This document shows positions 34,266 through 43,730 of a DNA stretch of 64,000 nucleotides, piece by piece. The notes below the pieces were generated by a model that worked only from the letters and a program-made list of their open reading frames with translations, searched no databases and had not been told where the DNA came from. This DNA comes from Hyphomicrobiales bacterium (GTDB lineage Bacteria > Pseudomonadota > Alphaproteobacteria > Rhizobiales > Rhizobiaceae). The stretch covers positions 186,358 to 250,357 of the forward strand of contig UCMW01000005.1 of the NCBI GenBank assembly GCA_900473745.1, given 5' to 3'. Every line of letters begins with the position of its first letter. Positions within the stretch are counted from its first letter, which is position 1. The position numbers were made by a program, and so were the translations under genes.

Positions 34266-35038
34266 GCGACCAACCGCTTCTCAAGGTTCGCAACCTTTCG
34301 AAATTCTATGGCAACCGCATCGGCTGCTCGAACGTCTCCTTCGACCTCTGGCCGGGCGAAGTGCTGGCCATCGTCGGCGAAAGCGGATCGGGCAAGACGA
34401 CGCTTCTGAACTGCCTCTCGACCCGATTGATGCCGACGACTGGCAGCGTCGACTACCACATGCGCGACGGCCAGTACCGCGAGCTTTACCACATGGGCGA
34501 GGCCGAGCGCCGCTTCCTCATGCGCACGGACTGGGGCTTCGTGCACCAGAACCCCGCCGACGGACTGCGCATGACGGTGTCTGCCGGCGCCAATGTCGGC
34601 GAGCGCCTGATGGCGATCGGTGACCGGCACTATGGAAAGATCCGCCAGACGGCGAGCGAATGGCTGGAGCGCGTCGAGATCTCGACCGACCGCATCGACG
34701 ACCAGCCGCGTGACTTCTCCGGCGGCATGCGCCAGCGCCTGCAGATCGCCCGCAATCTCGTGACCGGTCCCCGTCTTGTCTTCATGGATGAACCGACCGG
34801 CGGTCTCGACGTCTCGGTCCAGGCGCGCCTGCTCGATCTCGTCCGTGGCCTCGTCAACGATCTCGGCCTGTCCGCCATCGTCGTCACCCACGATCTCGCC
34901 GTCGCACGTCTTCTGTCGCATCGGATGATGGTGATGAAGGATGGCAACGTCATCGAACATGGTCTGACCGACCGCGTCCTCGACGACCCCCGCGAACCCT
35001 ATACCCAGCTGCTCGTATCCTCGATCCTGCAGGTCTGA
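34262..35038 (+). CDS. phnK: Phosphonate C-P lyase system ATP-binding protein PhnK
   Basis: A 258-residue ABC-type ATPase. It has Walker A GESGSGKTT, signature FSGGMRQRLQIARN, Walker B LVFMDEPTGGLDVSV and His switch VVTHDLAVARL. PhnK docks on the C-P lyase core rather than on a membrane transporter, and is thought to gate the core complex with PhnL. It overlaps phnJ by four bases and precedes phnL by 11 bp, in the usual order. Confidence 0.95.
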   Translation: MSDQPLLKVRNLSKFYGNRIGCSNVSFDLWPGEVLAIVGESGSGKTTLLNCLSTRLMPTTGSVDYHMRDGQYRELYHMGEAERRFLMRTDWGFVHQNPADGLRMTVSAGANVGERLMAIGDRHYGKIRQTASEWLERVEISTDRIDDQPRDFSGGMRQRLQIARNLVTGPRLVFMDEPTGGLDVSVQARLLDLVRGLVNDLGLSAIVVTHDLAVARLLSHRMMVMKDGNVIEHGLTDRVLDDPREPYTQLLVSSILQV

Positions 35039-35049
35039 CGGAGATATCA

Positions 35050-35757
35050 ATGGCTACGCCCCTCATCGTTTCGGAAGTCGCGAAAAGCTTCACCATGCAT
35101 CTGCGCGGCGGGCTCGTCTTGCCTGTCATCTCCAACGTGTCCTTCTCGGTGGCAGCGGGAGAATGCGTCGTGCTCGGCGGCCCCTCGGGCATCGGAAAGA
35201 GCTCGATCCTGAAAATGCTCTATGGCAACTACGCCGTCGACCAGGGCCAGATCCTGGTCGATCACGGCGGCCGGATCGTGGATATTGCAAGCGCCGATCC
35301 GCGCACAGTGCTCGAAGTTCGGCGCGGCACGCTCGGCTATGTCAGTCAATTCCTGCGCACCGTCCCCCGCGTCTCGACGCTCGATGTCGTCGCCGAACCG
35401 CTCGTTGCACGCGGCGTGGCGGCTGAAGAAGCCCGCGAACGCGCCAGCGAACTCCTGAGCCGGCTAAATTTACCGCGGGATCTCTGGCAGTTGCCCCCTT
35501 CCACCTTCTCCGGTGGCGAGCAGCAGCGCGTCAACATCGCACGCGGCTTCATCACCGATCATGCGGTATTGTTGCTCGACGAGCCCACGGCCTCGCTCGA
35601 CGCCACGAACCGCGCCGTGGTCGTCTCGATGATCCGCGCCAAGAAGGAGGCAGGCGTTGCCCTGCTCGGCATCTTCCACGACGAGGAAGTCCGCGAAGCG
35701 GTAGCCGATCGGATCCTCGACGTCATGCAGTTCTCGCCCCGCAAGGCCGCCGCATGA
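35050..35757 (+). CDS. phnL: Phosphonate C-P lyase system protein PhnL
   Basis: A 235-residue ABC-type ATPase partner of PhnK. Walker A is GPSGIGKSS, the signature [15 protein letters not shown] and Walker [13 protein letters not shown]. The start at 35050 has a GGAG site. The stop overlaps the hexapeptide transferase gene by four bases (ATGA), so all the phnG to transferase genes are translated as one chain. Confidence 0.95.
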   Translation: MATPLIVSEVAKSFTMHLRGGLVLPVISNVSFSVAAGECVVLGGPSGIGKSSILKMLYGNYAVDQGQILVDHGGRIVDIASADPRTVLEVRRGTLGYVSQFLRTVPRVSTLDVVAEPLVARGVAAEEARERASELLSRLNLPRDLWQLPPSTFSGGEQQRVNIARGFITDHAVLLLDEPTASLDATNRAVVVSMIRAKKEAGVALLGIFHDEEVREAVADRILDVMQFSPRKAAA

Positions 35758-36368
35758 CGAAGAAACTCGGAATTGAACCTCTCGTCCACGAGACCGCGCG
35801 GGTCGTGAATTCGACGCTCGGCCGCTACACGGAAGTCGCCGATCGCTGCCGCCTCGATGAGGTCGAAATGGGCGACTACTCCTACATCATGCAGGACGGC
35901 TCCATCTGGTGCGCGACGGTCGGCAAGTTTGCCAACATTGCGGCTGCCGTGCGCATCAACGCGACCAACCATCCGACCTGGCGCCCCACATTGCACCACT
36001 TCACCTATCGCGCCGCCGACTATTTCGATGGCGCGGAAAACGATCACGACTTCTTTGCCTGGCGTCGCGGAAACCGCGTGGTGATCGGACACGACGTCTG
36101 GATCGGTCATGGCGCAACTGTGTTGCCGGGCGTCACGGTCGGAGACGGTGCGGTGATCGGCGCGGGCGCTGTCGTGTCACGCGATGTGGCTCCCTACACC
36201 ATCGTCGGCGGCGTTCCGGCAAGGCTGATCCGCGAGCGGTTTCCCGGACCGGTTGCCGAGCGCATGCGGGCGCTCGCCTGGTGGGACTGGGATCATGACC
36301 GGCTCTTCGCAGCACTCGACGAGTTTCGTCACATGGACGCCGACGCATTCATCGAAAAACACCGTTAA
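35754..36368 (+). CDS. Phosphonate-operon hexapeptide-repeat acetyltransferase
   Basis: A 204-residue left-handed beta-helix transferase of the chloramphenicol-acetyltransferase/DapH style found in phn operons. The hexapeptide repeats are visible in [20 protein letters not shown] and [19 protein letters not shown], with a candidate catalytic His in TLHHFTYR. It replaces PhnO in position; the acceptor may be an aminophosphonate or ribose-phosphonate intermediate, but this is inference. It is coupled to phnL by a 4 bp overlap and followed by a 121 bp AT-rich gap with a second Pho-box-like site. Confidence 0.88.
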   Translation: MTKKLGIEPLVHETARVVNSTLGRYTEVADRCRLDEVEMGDYSYIMQDGSIWCATVGKFANIAAAVRINATNHPTWRPTLHHFTYRAADYFDGAENDHDFFAWRRGNRVVIGHDVWIGHGATVLPGVTVGDGAVIGAGAVVSRDVAPYTIVGGVPARLIRERFPGPVAERMRALAWWDWDHDRLFAALDEFRHMDADAFIEKHR

Positions 36369-36416
36369 ATTAATAATTTTCAGTGTCTTACGTAGTTTAA
36401 CAAATCCTACATAAAA

Positions 36417-36434
36417 CTGACATTCACATTTCAC
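36417..36434 (+). promoter_or_regulatory. Weaker Pho-box-like site upstream of phnC
   Basis: CTGACATTCACATTTCAC keeps two half-sites at 11-base spacing and matches the Pho-box consensus at 12 of 18 positions. It lies in the AT-rich gap 55 bp before the phnC start, suggesting a second PhoB-dependent promoter for the transporter genes. Confidence 0.5.
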
Positions 36435-36489
36435 GGCCCACCGCTAATGCATTCCCTGCACCGCAATTAATGACGGCGAAGGAAAGACG

Positions 36490-37347
36490 ATGCTCTTCAG
36501 GCTGGACAACCTCACCCGCCAGTTCGGGACCAACAAGGCCGTGGACTCGGTGACACTGGAGATCCCGACTGGCCAGATGGTCGGCGTGATCGGCCGCTCG
36601 GGTGCCGGCAAGTCGACCCTGCTGCGCATGATCAACCGTCTTGTGGATCCGACCTCCGGCAGCATCCTGTTCGGCGATCTCGAGATCTCCAATCTTCATG
36701 GTACGGCGCTGCGCAACTGGCAGCGCGACTGCGCCATGATCTTCCAGCAGTTCAACCTCGTGCCGCGCCTCGACGTGCTGACCAACGTTCTTCTTGGTCG
36801 GTTGAATCATCGGTCTACCGCGCTTTCGATCCTTAACGTCTTCACCCGCGAAGAGCGCCTGATGGCGATCGCCGCCCTGGAGCGCCTCGGCATCGAGCAG
36901 ACCGCCATGCAGGCGGCCGGCACGCTGTCCGGTGGTCAGCAGCAGCGCGTAGCCATTGCCCGCGCACTCATGCAGTCGCCGAAGATGATCCTTGCCGACG
37001 AGCCGATCGCTTCGCTCGACCCACTCAACGCCAAGATCGTCATGGACGCGCTACGCGACATCAACGAACGCGAAGGCATCACCGTCATCACCAACCTGCA
37101 CACGCTGGATACCGCGCGCAATTATTGCGAGCGCATCATCGGCATGGCGCGGGGCCGTGTGGTCTTCGACGGCACGCCGGCCCAGCTGACGGCGGAAGCC
37201 GTGCATGAGATTTACGGCGCCGACCAGTATGGCGCCGGCATCGACGAGACCATGACCTCGACGAGCATCAACATCGCGCATCAGAACAACGAGTTGCGCA
37301 AGATCCCATCCGCCGGCCTCCGCCCCCTCGCAGCTGCCGAGGCCTGA
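36490..37347 (+). CDS. phnC: Phosphonate ABC transporter ATP-binding protein PhnC
   Basis: A 285-residue ATPase energising phosphonate import. Walker [10 protein letters not shown], signature [14 protein letters not shown] and Walker [14 protein letters not shown] are intact. The loop [20 protein letters not shown] is typical of PhnC. A C-terminal tail of about 30 residues carries [12 protein letters not shown]. The start [13 protein letters not shown] follows a 121 bp gap after the transferase gene, and phnD follows 78 bp later. Probably transcribed from its own promoter as well as from phnG. Confidence 0.95.
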   Translation: MLFRLDNLTRQFGTNKAVDSVTLEIPTGQMVGVIGRSGAGKSTLLRMINRLVDPTSGSILFGDLEISNLHGTALRNWQRDCAMIFQQFNLVPRLDVLTNVLLGRLNHRSTALSILNVFTREERLMAIAALERLGIEQTAMQAAGTLSGGQQQRVAIARALMQSPKMILADEPIASLDPLNAKIVMDALRDINEREGITVITNLHTLDTARNYCERIIGMARGRVVFDGTPAQLTAEAVHEIYGADQYGAGIDETMTSTSINIAHQNNELRKIPSAGLRPLAAAEA

Positions 37348-37425
37348 GCGACGACGATCGCAGGCCCTGCGACAAGGGCAAAGAGTCAGGACATACCCTC
37401 ATCCTACGAACCAGGAGATGATCTC

Positions 37426-38331
37426 ATGTTGAAGAAGACACTGCTTGCCACGGCAGCTCTCGTTGCTCTCGCGTCCGGCGTTCATGCCGAAGATCTCAAG
37501 GAATTCCGCATCGGCATCCTCGGCGGCGAAAACGAAGCCGACCGCCTGCGCAACTTCCAGTGCATGACCGAAAAGCTGCCGTCGGTTCTCGGCGTGGAAA
37601 AGGTCTCGCTCTTCCCGGCCGCCGACTATGACGGCGTGATCCAGGGCCTGCTCGGCGGTACGCTCGACTACGCCGAACTCGGCGCCTCCGGCTACGCCAA
37701 GATCTACCTCTCCAACCCGACCGCCGTCGAGCCGATCCTGACCACCGTCCAGACAGACGGCGCCAAGGGTTACTACTCGATCATGGTGGCCCGCAAGGAC
37801 GCCGGCATCAAGACGGTTGCCGACCTGAAGGGCAAGAAGCTCGGCTACGCCGATCCGGACTCAACCTCCGGCTACCTCGTTCCGCTCGTCACGCTGCCGG
37901 AAGCACTTGGCGCTCCGGTTGATCAGGTTGTCGGCTCCACCGGCTTCGGCGGTGGTCACGAAAACCTCGTCCTCGAAGTTCTGAAGGGCACCTTCGATGC
38001 CGGCACGACCTTTGGCTCGGGCGTTGGCGAGTTCAAGGACGGCTACACCTCGGGCAACCTGCGCAAGATGGTCGACAAGGGCATCCTGAACATGGATGAC
38101 CTGGTTGAAGTCTGGAAGTCCCCGCTGATCCCGAATGGTCCGGTTGTTGTCCGCACCTCGATGAACGATGACATGAAGGCCAAGTTCAAGCAGTTCATGA
38201 TGGACCTGCCCACCTCTGACCCGGCCTGCTTCTCGGCTGTTCAGGGCGGCGACTTCAAGGGCTTCACCGAAGTCAACGTCGACTTCTACAAGCCGATCAT
38301 CGACGCCCGCAAGGCGACCATCGGCGGCTGA
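37426..38331 (+). CDS. phnD: Phosphonate ABC transporter substrate-binding protein PhnD
   Basis: A 301-residue periplasmic binding protein. The signal peptide (MLKKTLLATAALVALASG, cut after VHA) is followed by the phosphonate-binding domain. Ligand residues are in the LGGTLDYAELGASGYAKIYL and DPDSTSGYLVP segments, where Ser/Thr groups contact the phosphonate oxygen atoms. The family binds alkyl or aminoalkyl phosphonates. The preceding 78 bp include GGAG before the ATG. A strong hairpin follows the stop. Confidence 0.95.
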   Translation: MLKKTLLATAALVALASGVHAEDLKEFRIGILGGENEADRLRNFQCMTEKLPSVLGVEKVSLFPAADYDGVIQGLLGGTLDYAELGASGYAKIYLSNPTAVEPILTTVQTDGAKGYYSIMVARKDAGIKTVADLKGKKLGYADPDSTSGYLVPLVTLPEALGAPVDQVVGSTGFGGGHENLVLEVLKGTFDAGTTFGSGVGEFKDGYTSGNLRKMVDKGILNMDDLVEVWKSPLIPNGPVVVRTSMNDDMKAKFKQFMMDLPTSDPACFSAVQGGDFKGFTEVNVDFYKPIIDARKATIGG

Positions 38332-38347
38332 TCCTGACGCATCCCAG

Positions 38348-38379
38348 AAGACCGCCGGTCGGACTTGGCCGGCGGTCTT
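38348..38379 (+). terminator. Strong hairpin after phnD, before phnE1
   Basis: An 11 bp stem AAGACCGCCGG / CCGGCGGTCTT with a 10-base loop is followed by TTTCCTTTC. It lies in the 79 bp gap and should lower expression of the permeases relative to the binding protein. Confidence 0.7.
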
Positions 38380-38410
38380 TCCTTTCAGTCTCTTCGAAGG
38401 ACTAGCGGCG

Positions 38411-39373
38411 ATGGCCTTGACGGCGACACAGCCCCCCCTCAGTGAACGCGGCGCGATCGTCGAGCGCCACTGGCAGGAACTCGCCGCCAGGCGGCGCATG
38501 TATACCGGCCTCGGCGCCGTCATCCTGATCCTCGCGATCACAGGTTCGCTTTGGTTCGCCAACGAGACCAATGCCGGAAAGTTCTTCGACCGCCTCCCCT
38601 ACTTCTTCGACTTCGTCGGCGAGCTCGTTCCCCGCGATGGCTGGGAGATCGGCCGGGCGCTATTCGACCTGCCCTCGCCTTATGACGACGGGAGCATGAA
38701 GTTCAACTATCCGGAAGGCCGGCTCTACCTGACGGACAGCCTCTATCTGCCGGAGTATTTTCACAAGATGCTGGAGACGGTGAACATCGCGCTGTTCTCG
38801 ACCATCATCGCCGTGATCTTCGGCTATGCGCTCGCTTTCCTCGCTGCCCGCAACACCATGCCCTACGCCGTCATCCGCTGGCCGGTCCGCCGCGTCATGG
38901 AAATTCTGCGCGCCTTTCCGGAAGTTGTCATTGCCGGCTTCTTCCTCGCGATTCTCTCCCTTGGGCCGATCCCGGCCATCATCGCCGTCACGGTGCACAC
39001 GATCGGCGCGCTCGGAAAGCTCTTCTTCGAGGTGATCGAGAACGCCGACATGCGCCCGGACGAGGGACTGAAAGCCGTCGGGGCCAACTGGTTCGAGCGC
39101 GTCTGGTTCGGCTTCACACCTCAGGTCATGCCAAACTTCATGAGCTATTTCCTGCTGCGCCTGGAAATCAACGTGCGCGCCTCGACCATCATCGGCGCCG
39201 TCGGAGGTGGCGGGATCGGCGAAGCGCTCCGGCTTTCGATCGGCCAGGGCCACGAAGCCAAGACGCTCGCGATCATTCTCCTTCTTCTCTCGACGGTCAT
39301 CGCCGTCGACCAGTTCTCGGCCTGGCTGCGCCGCAAGCTGGTCGGCGAACAGGCCTTCCAGTCGGTCACGTGA
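38411..39373 (+). CDS. phnE: Phosphonate ABC transporter permease PhnE (first)
   Basis: A 320-residue inner-membrane permease. A first membrane segment lies near residues 30-52 (GAVILILAITGSLWFANE), then a periplasmic loop, then the core spans with PhnE motifs EILRAFPEVVIAGFFLAI and ASTIIGAVGGGGIGEAL. The EAA-like coupling loop reads DEGLKAVGANWFERVWFGF. It forms a heterodimer with the next gene. The stop is 8 bp before the second permease start. Confidence 0.93.
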   Translation: MALTATQPPLSERGAIVERHWQELAARRRMYTGLGAVILILAITGSLWFANETNAGKFFDRLPYFFDFVGELVPRDGWEIGRALFDLPSPYDDGSMKFNYPEGRLYLTDSLYLPEYFHKMLETVNIALFSTIIAVIFGYALAFLAARNTMPYAVIRWPVRRVMEILRAFPEVVIAGFFLAILSLGPIPAIIAVTVHTIGALGKLFFEVIENADMRPDEGLKAVGANWFERVWFGFTPQVMPNFMSYFLLRLEINVRASTIIGAVGGGGIGEALRLSIGQGHEAKTLAIILLLLSTVIAVDQFSAWLRRKLVGEQAFQSVT

Positions 39374-39381
39374 GGTTTGCC

Positions 39382-40914
39382 ATGTCGACGATCAACGCCG
39401 CCGAACTGAACCGCCTCGCCGAACGCTATCCGCATGTACTGGAGCTCAGCTTCTGGCAACGCTACCGGGCACCGATCTCGATCGGCGTGCTGGCGATCTA
39501 CCTCCTGTTCTGCTGGTGGTTCTTCGCCATCGGCAAGACGCTCACCCAGGCGAACTGGGGCATTGCCGGCAATTATCTCGCCGACTGGGTTTCCTATGAG
39601 ATCCGTCCCGAATTCGACATCGATGCCGATGGCGCGATGACGATCACCTATCCCCGTTTCGACCCGATCGGCCCGAACCCGAATCCGGACTGGATAGAGA
39701 CGACCCGCGAGACCATTACCCGCCAGGCTGCGGTCCCGTCCGAGACCTCGGCAGCGGTAGCGGCACCTGCTGCAACGGCGGCAGGATCCACCTTCAGCTT
39801 CATGGCACCTTCGGCACCGGAGGCAGGCGCAAGCCCAACGGCGCCGGCACCTCCGACGGCTCCAGCGATGCCAGCCAAAGAGGACGTGATCACTGCGGCG
39901 CGTGTCTCGCTGGGAGGCGACGCTTCCGTCGACATCAACGGCGACCGCGTCCTGCTGACGCGGGGAGATCAGACGATCGCGCTCTTGCTCGACCGCAACG
40001 CCGATACGGTCACCATCGAAGGCGCGGGCGCCGATTGGGTCGACCAGCGACAGCCCGGCGGACGCGTCACCGCCTTTTTCGGCACGGCTGGCTGGCTCGA
40101 TGTGTCATCCGATCGCGTCCGGGTCCGAAACCGCTTCCTGGGCTGGGCCAATTTCATTTTCGACATCAACTCGCCCTTCTTCGCCCTTTCCGCTGGCCAG
40201 GTCTTCGAGAGGATCACCTCGGACGATCGGATCGACCCGAAGATGAGCAATCTGGCGCTTGCCTGGAACAACATCCTCTACAATTCCTCCTGGCAGCATC
40301 TCGATGTCTGGACCAAACTGCTCCAGACGGTTGTCATGGCCTTCATGGGCACACTGCTTGCCATGTTGGTCGCCTTTCCGCTCTCCTTCATCGCGGCACG
40401 CAACATCACCCGCAATCGGCCGGTCAACCAGATCACCAAACGCTTCTTCGACTTCGTCCGGTCGGTCGACATGCTGATCTGGGCGCTGTTCTTCACCCGC
40501 GCCTTCGGTCCCGGACCGCTCGCGGGTATCTCGGCGATCTTCGTCACCGACACGGGCACGCTCGGCAAACTCTATGCCGAAGCTTTGGAGAACATCGACG
40601 ACAAGCAGCGCGAGGGCGTGAAATCGGTCGGTGCGCCGGCAGCGGCCGTCCAGCGATTCGGCGTGCTGCCGCAGGTCATGCCGGTCTTCGCTTCCCAGGC
40701 TCTCTATTTCTGGGAATCGAATACGCGCTCGGCGACCATCATAGGCGCTGTCGGCGCTGGCGGCATCGGTCTCAAGCTCTGGGAAGCCATGCGCACCAAT
40801 TCCGACTGGGAAAACGTCGCCTATATGGTGCTGCTGATCCTGATTGTGGTGTTCCTATTCGACGCCATCTCCAATAGCCTGCGCTCCCGCCTGATGGGCA
40901 GGAGCCGCCACTGA
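39382..40914 (+). CDS. phnE: Phosphonate ABC transporter permease PhnE (second, with a long periplasmic insert)
   Basis: A 510-residue PhnE, much longer than its 320-residue partner. After the first membrane span (residues about 33-52, IGVLAIYLLFCWWFFAIGK) there is a periplasmic region of roughly 250 residues. It includes an Ala/Pro-rich linker (about 115-170, with SPTAPAPPTAPAMPAKED) and a beta-rich segment. The core spans follow, with FDFVRSVDMLIWALFF and ATIIGAVGAGGIGLKLWE. The start at 39382 has a GAGG site; a GTG at 39370 is less likely. Confidence 0.92.
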   Translation: MSTINAAELNRLAERYPHVLELSFWQRYRAPISIGVLAIYLLFCWWFFAIGKTLTQANWGIAGNYLADWVSYEIRPEFDIDADGAMTITYPRFDPIGPNPNPDWIETTRETITRQAAVPSETSAAVAAPAATAAGSTFSFMAPSAPEAGASPTAPAPPTAPAMPAKEDVITAARVSLGGDASVDINGDRVLLTRGDQTIALLLDRNADTVTIEGAGADWVDQRQPGGRVTAFFGTAGWLDVSSDRVRVRNRFLGWANFIFDINSPFFALSAGQVFERITSDDRIDPKMSNLALAWNNILYNSSWQHLDVWTKLLQTVVMAFMGTLLAMLVAFPLSFIAARNITRNRPVNQITKRFFDFVRSVDMLIWALFFTRAFGPGPLAGISAIFVTDTGTLGKLYAEALENIDDKQREGVKSVGAPAAAVQRFGVLPQVMPVFASQALYFWESNTRSATIIGAVGAGGIGLKLWEAMRTNSDWENVAYMVLLILIVVFLFDAISNSLRSRLMGRSRH

Positions 40915-40968
40915 TTTGCACGGTTCGGGGCTATATTCCCGCACCGCCCGATACGAAAGACTTGTTCC

Positions 40969-41670
40969 TTGCGCTACGCCATCTACTTTTCACCGCCCGC
41001 CACGGACCCGCTGACACGCGCGGCAGCGGTCTGGCTGGGGCGCGATGCCTTCACCGGGGAAGAATATCCACGCACGGCAGAGCACGGCCTTTCGGTAGAA
41101 GAATTGGATGCATTGACGGCCGATCCAAGACGTTATGGCTTTCATGCAACGCTCAAGGCACCCTTCCGCCTTGCGGATGGCACAAGCGAGGCTGAACTGC
41201 TGACGGCCCTGGGCGATTTCGCCCGGAAGACTGCGCCCTTCGAGATCCCGTCGGTCGTCGTCAGCCAGCACGGGCGGTTCTTTGCACTGGTTCCCGAAGT
41301 GCTGCACCTACCCCTTCAGGACTTCGCCGGCGCCCTTGTCCAGACCTTCGAGCCCTTTCGCGCGGCTCTTTCAGAGGCAGATATCCAGCGACGAAAGCCG
41401 GACAGGCTGCCACAGCGCCAGCGCGAAAATCTCATGCAGTGGGGTTATCCCTACGTCTTCGACGACTTCCGTTTCCACATGACGCTGACCATGCCCGTCT
41501 CCGAGGCCCAAGCGCCGACAATGGCCAACCTCCTCGCCGAGCGCTTCGGTGATTTCATCGCTCGTCCGCTCAGGATCGACAGTCTCACGCTCGCTATTGA
41601 GCCCGAGCCTGGTGCTCCCTTCCTCGTCCATTCATGGCTGCCGCTCACGGCCGCCCAACCGAACGGCTGA
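40969..41670 (+). CDS. DUF1045 phosphonate-operon protein, 2H phosphoesterase fold
   Basis: A 233-residue protein of the DUF1045 family, regularly encoded beside phnM and phnN. Two His-x-Thr-x motifs, HATL in FHATLKAPF and HMTL in FRFHMTLTMP, place it in the 2H phosphoesterase superfamily. Relatives act on cyclic phosphodiesters, so a role on cyclic ribose phosphate intermediates is a fair inference. The start is TTG at 40969; the family begins MRYAIYF-like, which fits. The stop is 4 bp before phnM. Confidence 0.88.
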   Translation: MRYAIYFSPPATDPLTRAAAVWLGRDAFTGEEYPRTAEHGLSVEELDALTADPRRYGFHATLKAPFRLADGTSEAELLTALGDFARKTAPFEIPSVVVSQHGRFFALVPEVLHLPLQDFAGALVQTFEPFRAALSEADIQRRKPDRLPQRQRENLMQWGYPYVFDDFRFHMTLTMPVSEAQAPTMANLLAERFGDFIARPLRIDSLTLAIEPEPGAPFLVHSWLPLTAAQPNG

Positions 41671-41674
41671 TCCC

Positions 41675-42811
41675 ATGTCCGAACAGATCTTTTCCAATGC
41701 CCGCATCGTCCTTGAAGACCGAATCGTCGACGGCAGTGTTCTCGTTCGCGACGGCAAGATCGCATCGATCGATGAAGGTCCGAGCCGCACCGGCGAGGAC
41801 TTCGGCGGCGATTACCTGATCCCGGGCCTCGTCGAACTGCACACCGATCACCTGGAATCGCATTATTCGCCCCGTCCGGGTGTGCGCTGGCACATGACCT
41901 CGGCCATCCAGGCGCACGACGCCCAGATCGTAACCTCTGGTATCACCACCGTCTTCGACTGCCTGCGTATGGGCTCGGACGAGGACGGCGGTTTCGACAA
42001 GGGTGAAATGCGCGATATGGCCGACGCCATCCAGGCTGCCGAACGGGACGATCGCCTCCGGGCCGAGCACCTCATTCACCTGCGCTGCGAGGTCGCCTCT
42101 GACAATGTGCTCGAGCACTTCGCCGATTTCGAAAACGACCCGCATGTCCGTCTCGTCTCGCTGATGGACCATTCGCCGGGCCAGCGCCAGTTCCAGACGA
42201 TGGAGCAGTACACCCTCTACTACAAGACCAAGCGCGGCCTGACCGACGAACAGTTTGCCCGCTTCGTCGAAAGGCGCCTTTCGCTCTCCAGGCGCTATTC
42301 GACGCTGCATCGCGATGCCCTCGCCAAGGCCTGCGCCGAACGCGGGATTACGGTGGCAAGCCACGACGACGCGACGCTCGCCCATGTCGAAGAAGCCAAG
42401 GGGCATGGCGTGAAGCTCGCCGAATTCCCAACCAGCATCGAGGCTGCTGAAGCCTCGCACCAGTCCGGCATGAGCGTGCTCATGGGCGCGCCAAACGTGG
42501 TGCGCGGCAAGTCCCATTCCGGCAACATTGCCGCCCGCGATCTCGCAAAACGCGGCGTGCTCGACGTCCTTTCGTCCGACTACGTGCCCCTCAGCCTTCT
42601 GCATGCCAGCTTCGTTCTCGCCGACGAGATCGACGGCATCGCCCTGCCGCAGGCAATCGCCATGGTGACGGCCACACCCGCCAGAACCGTCAACCTGTCT
42701 GATCGGGGCCGCATCGAAACCGACCTGCGGGCCGACCTCGTCCGCGTCCGCCGTGATGAGGGCGTTCCGGTCATCCGCGCCGTGTGGCGGGAAGGGCGCC
42801 GGGTGGCCTGA
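41675..42811 (+). CDS. phnM: Alpha-D-ribose 1-methylphosphonate 5-triphosphate diphosphatase PhnM
   Basis: A 378-residue amidohydrolase-fold enzyme that removes pyrophosphate from the triphosphate intermediate. It shows LIPGLVELHTDHLESHY with the metal-binding His residues, TVASHDDATLAH and LSSDYVPLSLLHA with the last Asp. The ATG at 41675 fits the start of the family. The stop shares one base with phnN (TGATG). Confidence 0.95.
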   Translation: MSEQIFSNARIVLEDRIVDGSVLVRDGKIASIDEGPSRTGEDFGGDYLIPGLVELHTDHLESHYSPRPGVRWHMTSAIQAHDAQIVTSGITTVFDCLRMGSDEDGGFDKGEMRDMADAIQAAERDDRLRAEHLIHLRCEVASDNVLEHFADFENDPHVRLVSLMDHSPGQRQFQTMEQYTLYYKTKRGLTDEQFARFVERRLSLSRRYSTLHRDALAKACAERGITVASHDDATLAHVEEAKGHGVKLAEFPTSIEAAEASHQSGMSVLMGAPNVVRGKSHSGNIAARDLAKRGVLDVLSSDYVPLSLLHASFVLADEIDGIALPQAIAMVTATPARTVNLSDRGRIETDLRADLVRVRRDEGVPVIRAVWREGRRVA

Positions 42812-43410
42812 TGACGCAAGCGGCGAAGGACACGGCGACCAAGAAGGAAACGGCGAGCGGCACGTTGGTCGCCGTCGTCGGCCCAAGCGGCGTCGGCAAG
42901 GACAGCCTGATCGACATCGCCCGGCGCCATTTCGCCGGTCGGGACGATCTGCGCTTCGTTCGCCGCGTGATCACACGCGCTGAAGACTCCGTTGGCGAAG
43001 ACCATCACGCGGTCACGCCGGAAGCTTTCGAGGAGCTCTCGAAGTCCGGGGCCTTTGCCGTGAGCTGGCAGGCCCACGGCCTCGGCTATGGCATCCCCGC
43101 AGACGTCTACGACGACCTCGCCTCCGGCCATGTCGTCATCGCCAATGGATCCCGCTCCGCGCTCGACGCATTCCACGCCGCATTTCCGCACCTCGTGGTG
43201 GTCAATGTCACGGCGCGTCCGGAGATCCTGGCCAAACGCCTCGCATCGCGTGGACGTGAGACCGCCGCCGACATCGAAGCACGCCTCGCACGGTCGTCCG
43301 AACCTCTACCGCCAGGGCTGCACATCGTCACCATCGACAACAGCGGCGAGCTCGATCTAGCCGGGAAGGAACTTGTGAACCTGATCGAGGATCTGTTCGA
43401 CAAGGGCTGA
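42811..43410 (+). CDS. phnN: Ribose 1,5-bisphosphate phosphokinase PhnN
   Basis: A 199-residue P-loop kinase making PRPP from ribose 1,5-bisphosphate, the salvage end of C-P lyase metabolism. The P-loop GPSGVGKDSL lies at about residues 25-34 after a charged N-terminal extension, and guanylate-kinase-like features include RRVITRA. It is the last gene of the operon, and the end is followed by a 320 bp gap. A frame upstream from 42784 is not needed; the ATG at 42811 overlaps the phnM stop. Confidence 0.93.
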   Translation: MTQAAKDTATKKETASGTLVAVVGPSGVGKDSLIDIARRHFAGRDDLRFVRRVITRAEDSVGEDHHAVTPEAFEELSKSGAFAVSWQAHGLGYGIPADVYDDLASGHVVIANGSRSALDAFHAAFPHLVVVNVTARPEILAKRLASRGRETAADIEARLARSSEPLPPGLHIVTIDNSGELDLAGKELVNLIEDLFDKG

Positions 43411-43730
43411 GATCCGGTTGCGCGCCCTCAAATGCACGCCGGCCAAGCCCTTCTGCGGTCATATTGGTCAGGGGTCGATGGCGCAGGGTGTCTCATTGCG
43501 GCAACGCAACCCTTACGCTGCGACGAATGCGGCCGATTTTCCCGCTTTCATCTTGACTCCATGGGACGCCTCACGTATGCGACGCTCGACTAAAAGCGTG
43601 GGTGAACTGCGCCTTGTGTTCTTCGCAATACGCGAAGCTGAACCGGCGGAACGAAGGTTCCGCTCCTCCGACTGGCAAAAAGACGGCCCCTCGCAAGGGG
43701 AGAGCCGGAACGAACATGAAAGGATAAACA
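43411..43730 (+). other. 320 bp gap between phnN and rplU
   Basis: No gene seen. It carries a good sigma-70 promoter in its second half (listed separately) and then a leader of about 140 bp before rplU containing hairpin-prone sequence. A structured leader controlling L21/L27 cannot be ruled out from sequence alone. No clear terminator for phnN was found. Confidence 0.5.
43553..43581 (+). promoter_or_regulatory. Sigma-70-like promoter of rplU-rpmA
   Basis: TTGACT at 43553-43558 is followed after exactly 17 bp by TATGCG at 43576-43581. The -35 is close to consensus and the -10 fair. Transcription would begin about 140 bp before rplU. Confidence 0.6.

Noticed and set aside
43411..43730. Small genes in the phnN-rplU gap (such as 43418-43759)
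   Set aside because: No conserved domain or ribosome-binding site; the stretch is better explained by a promoter and leader of rplU.
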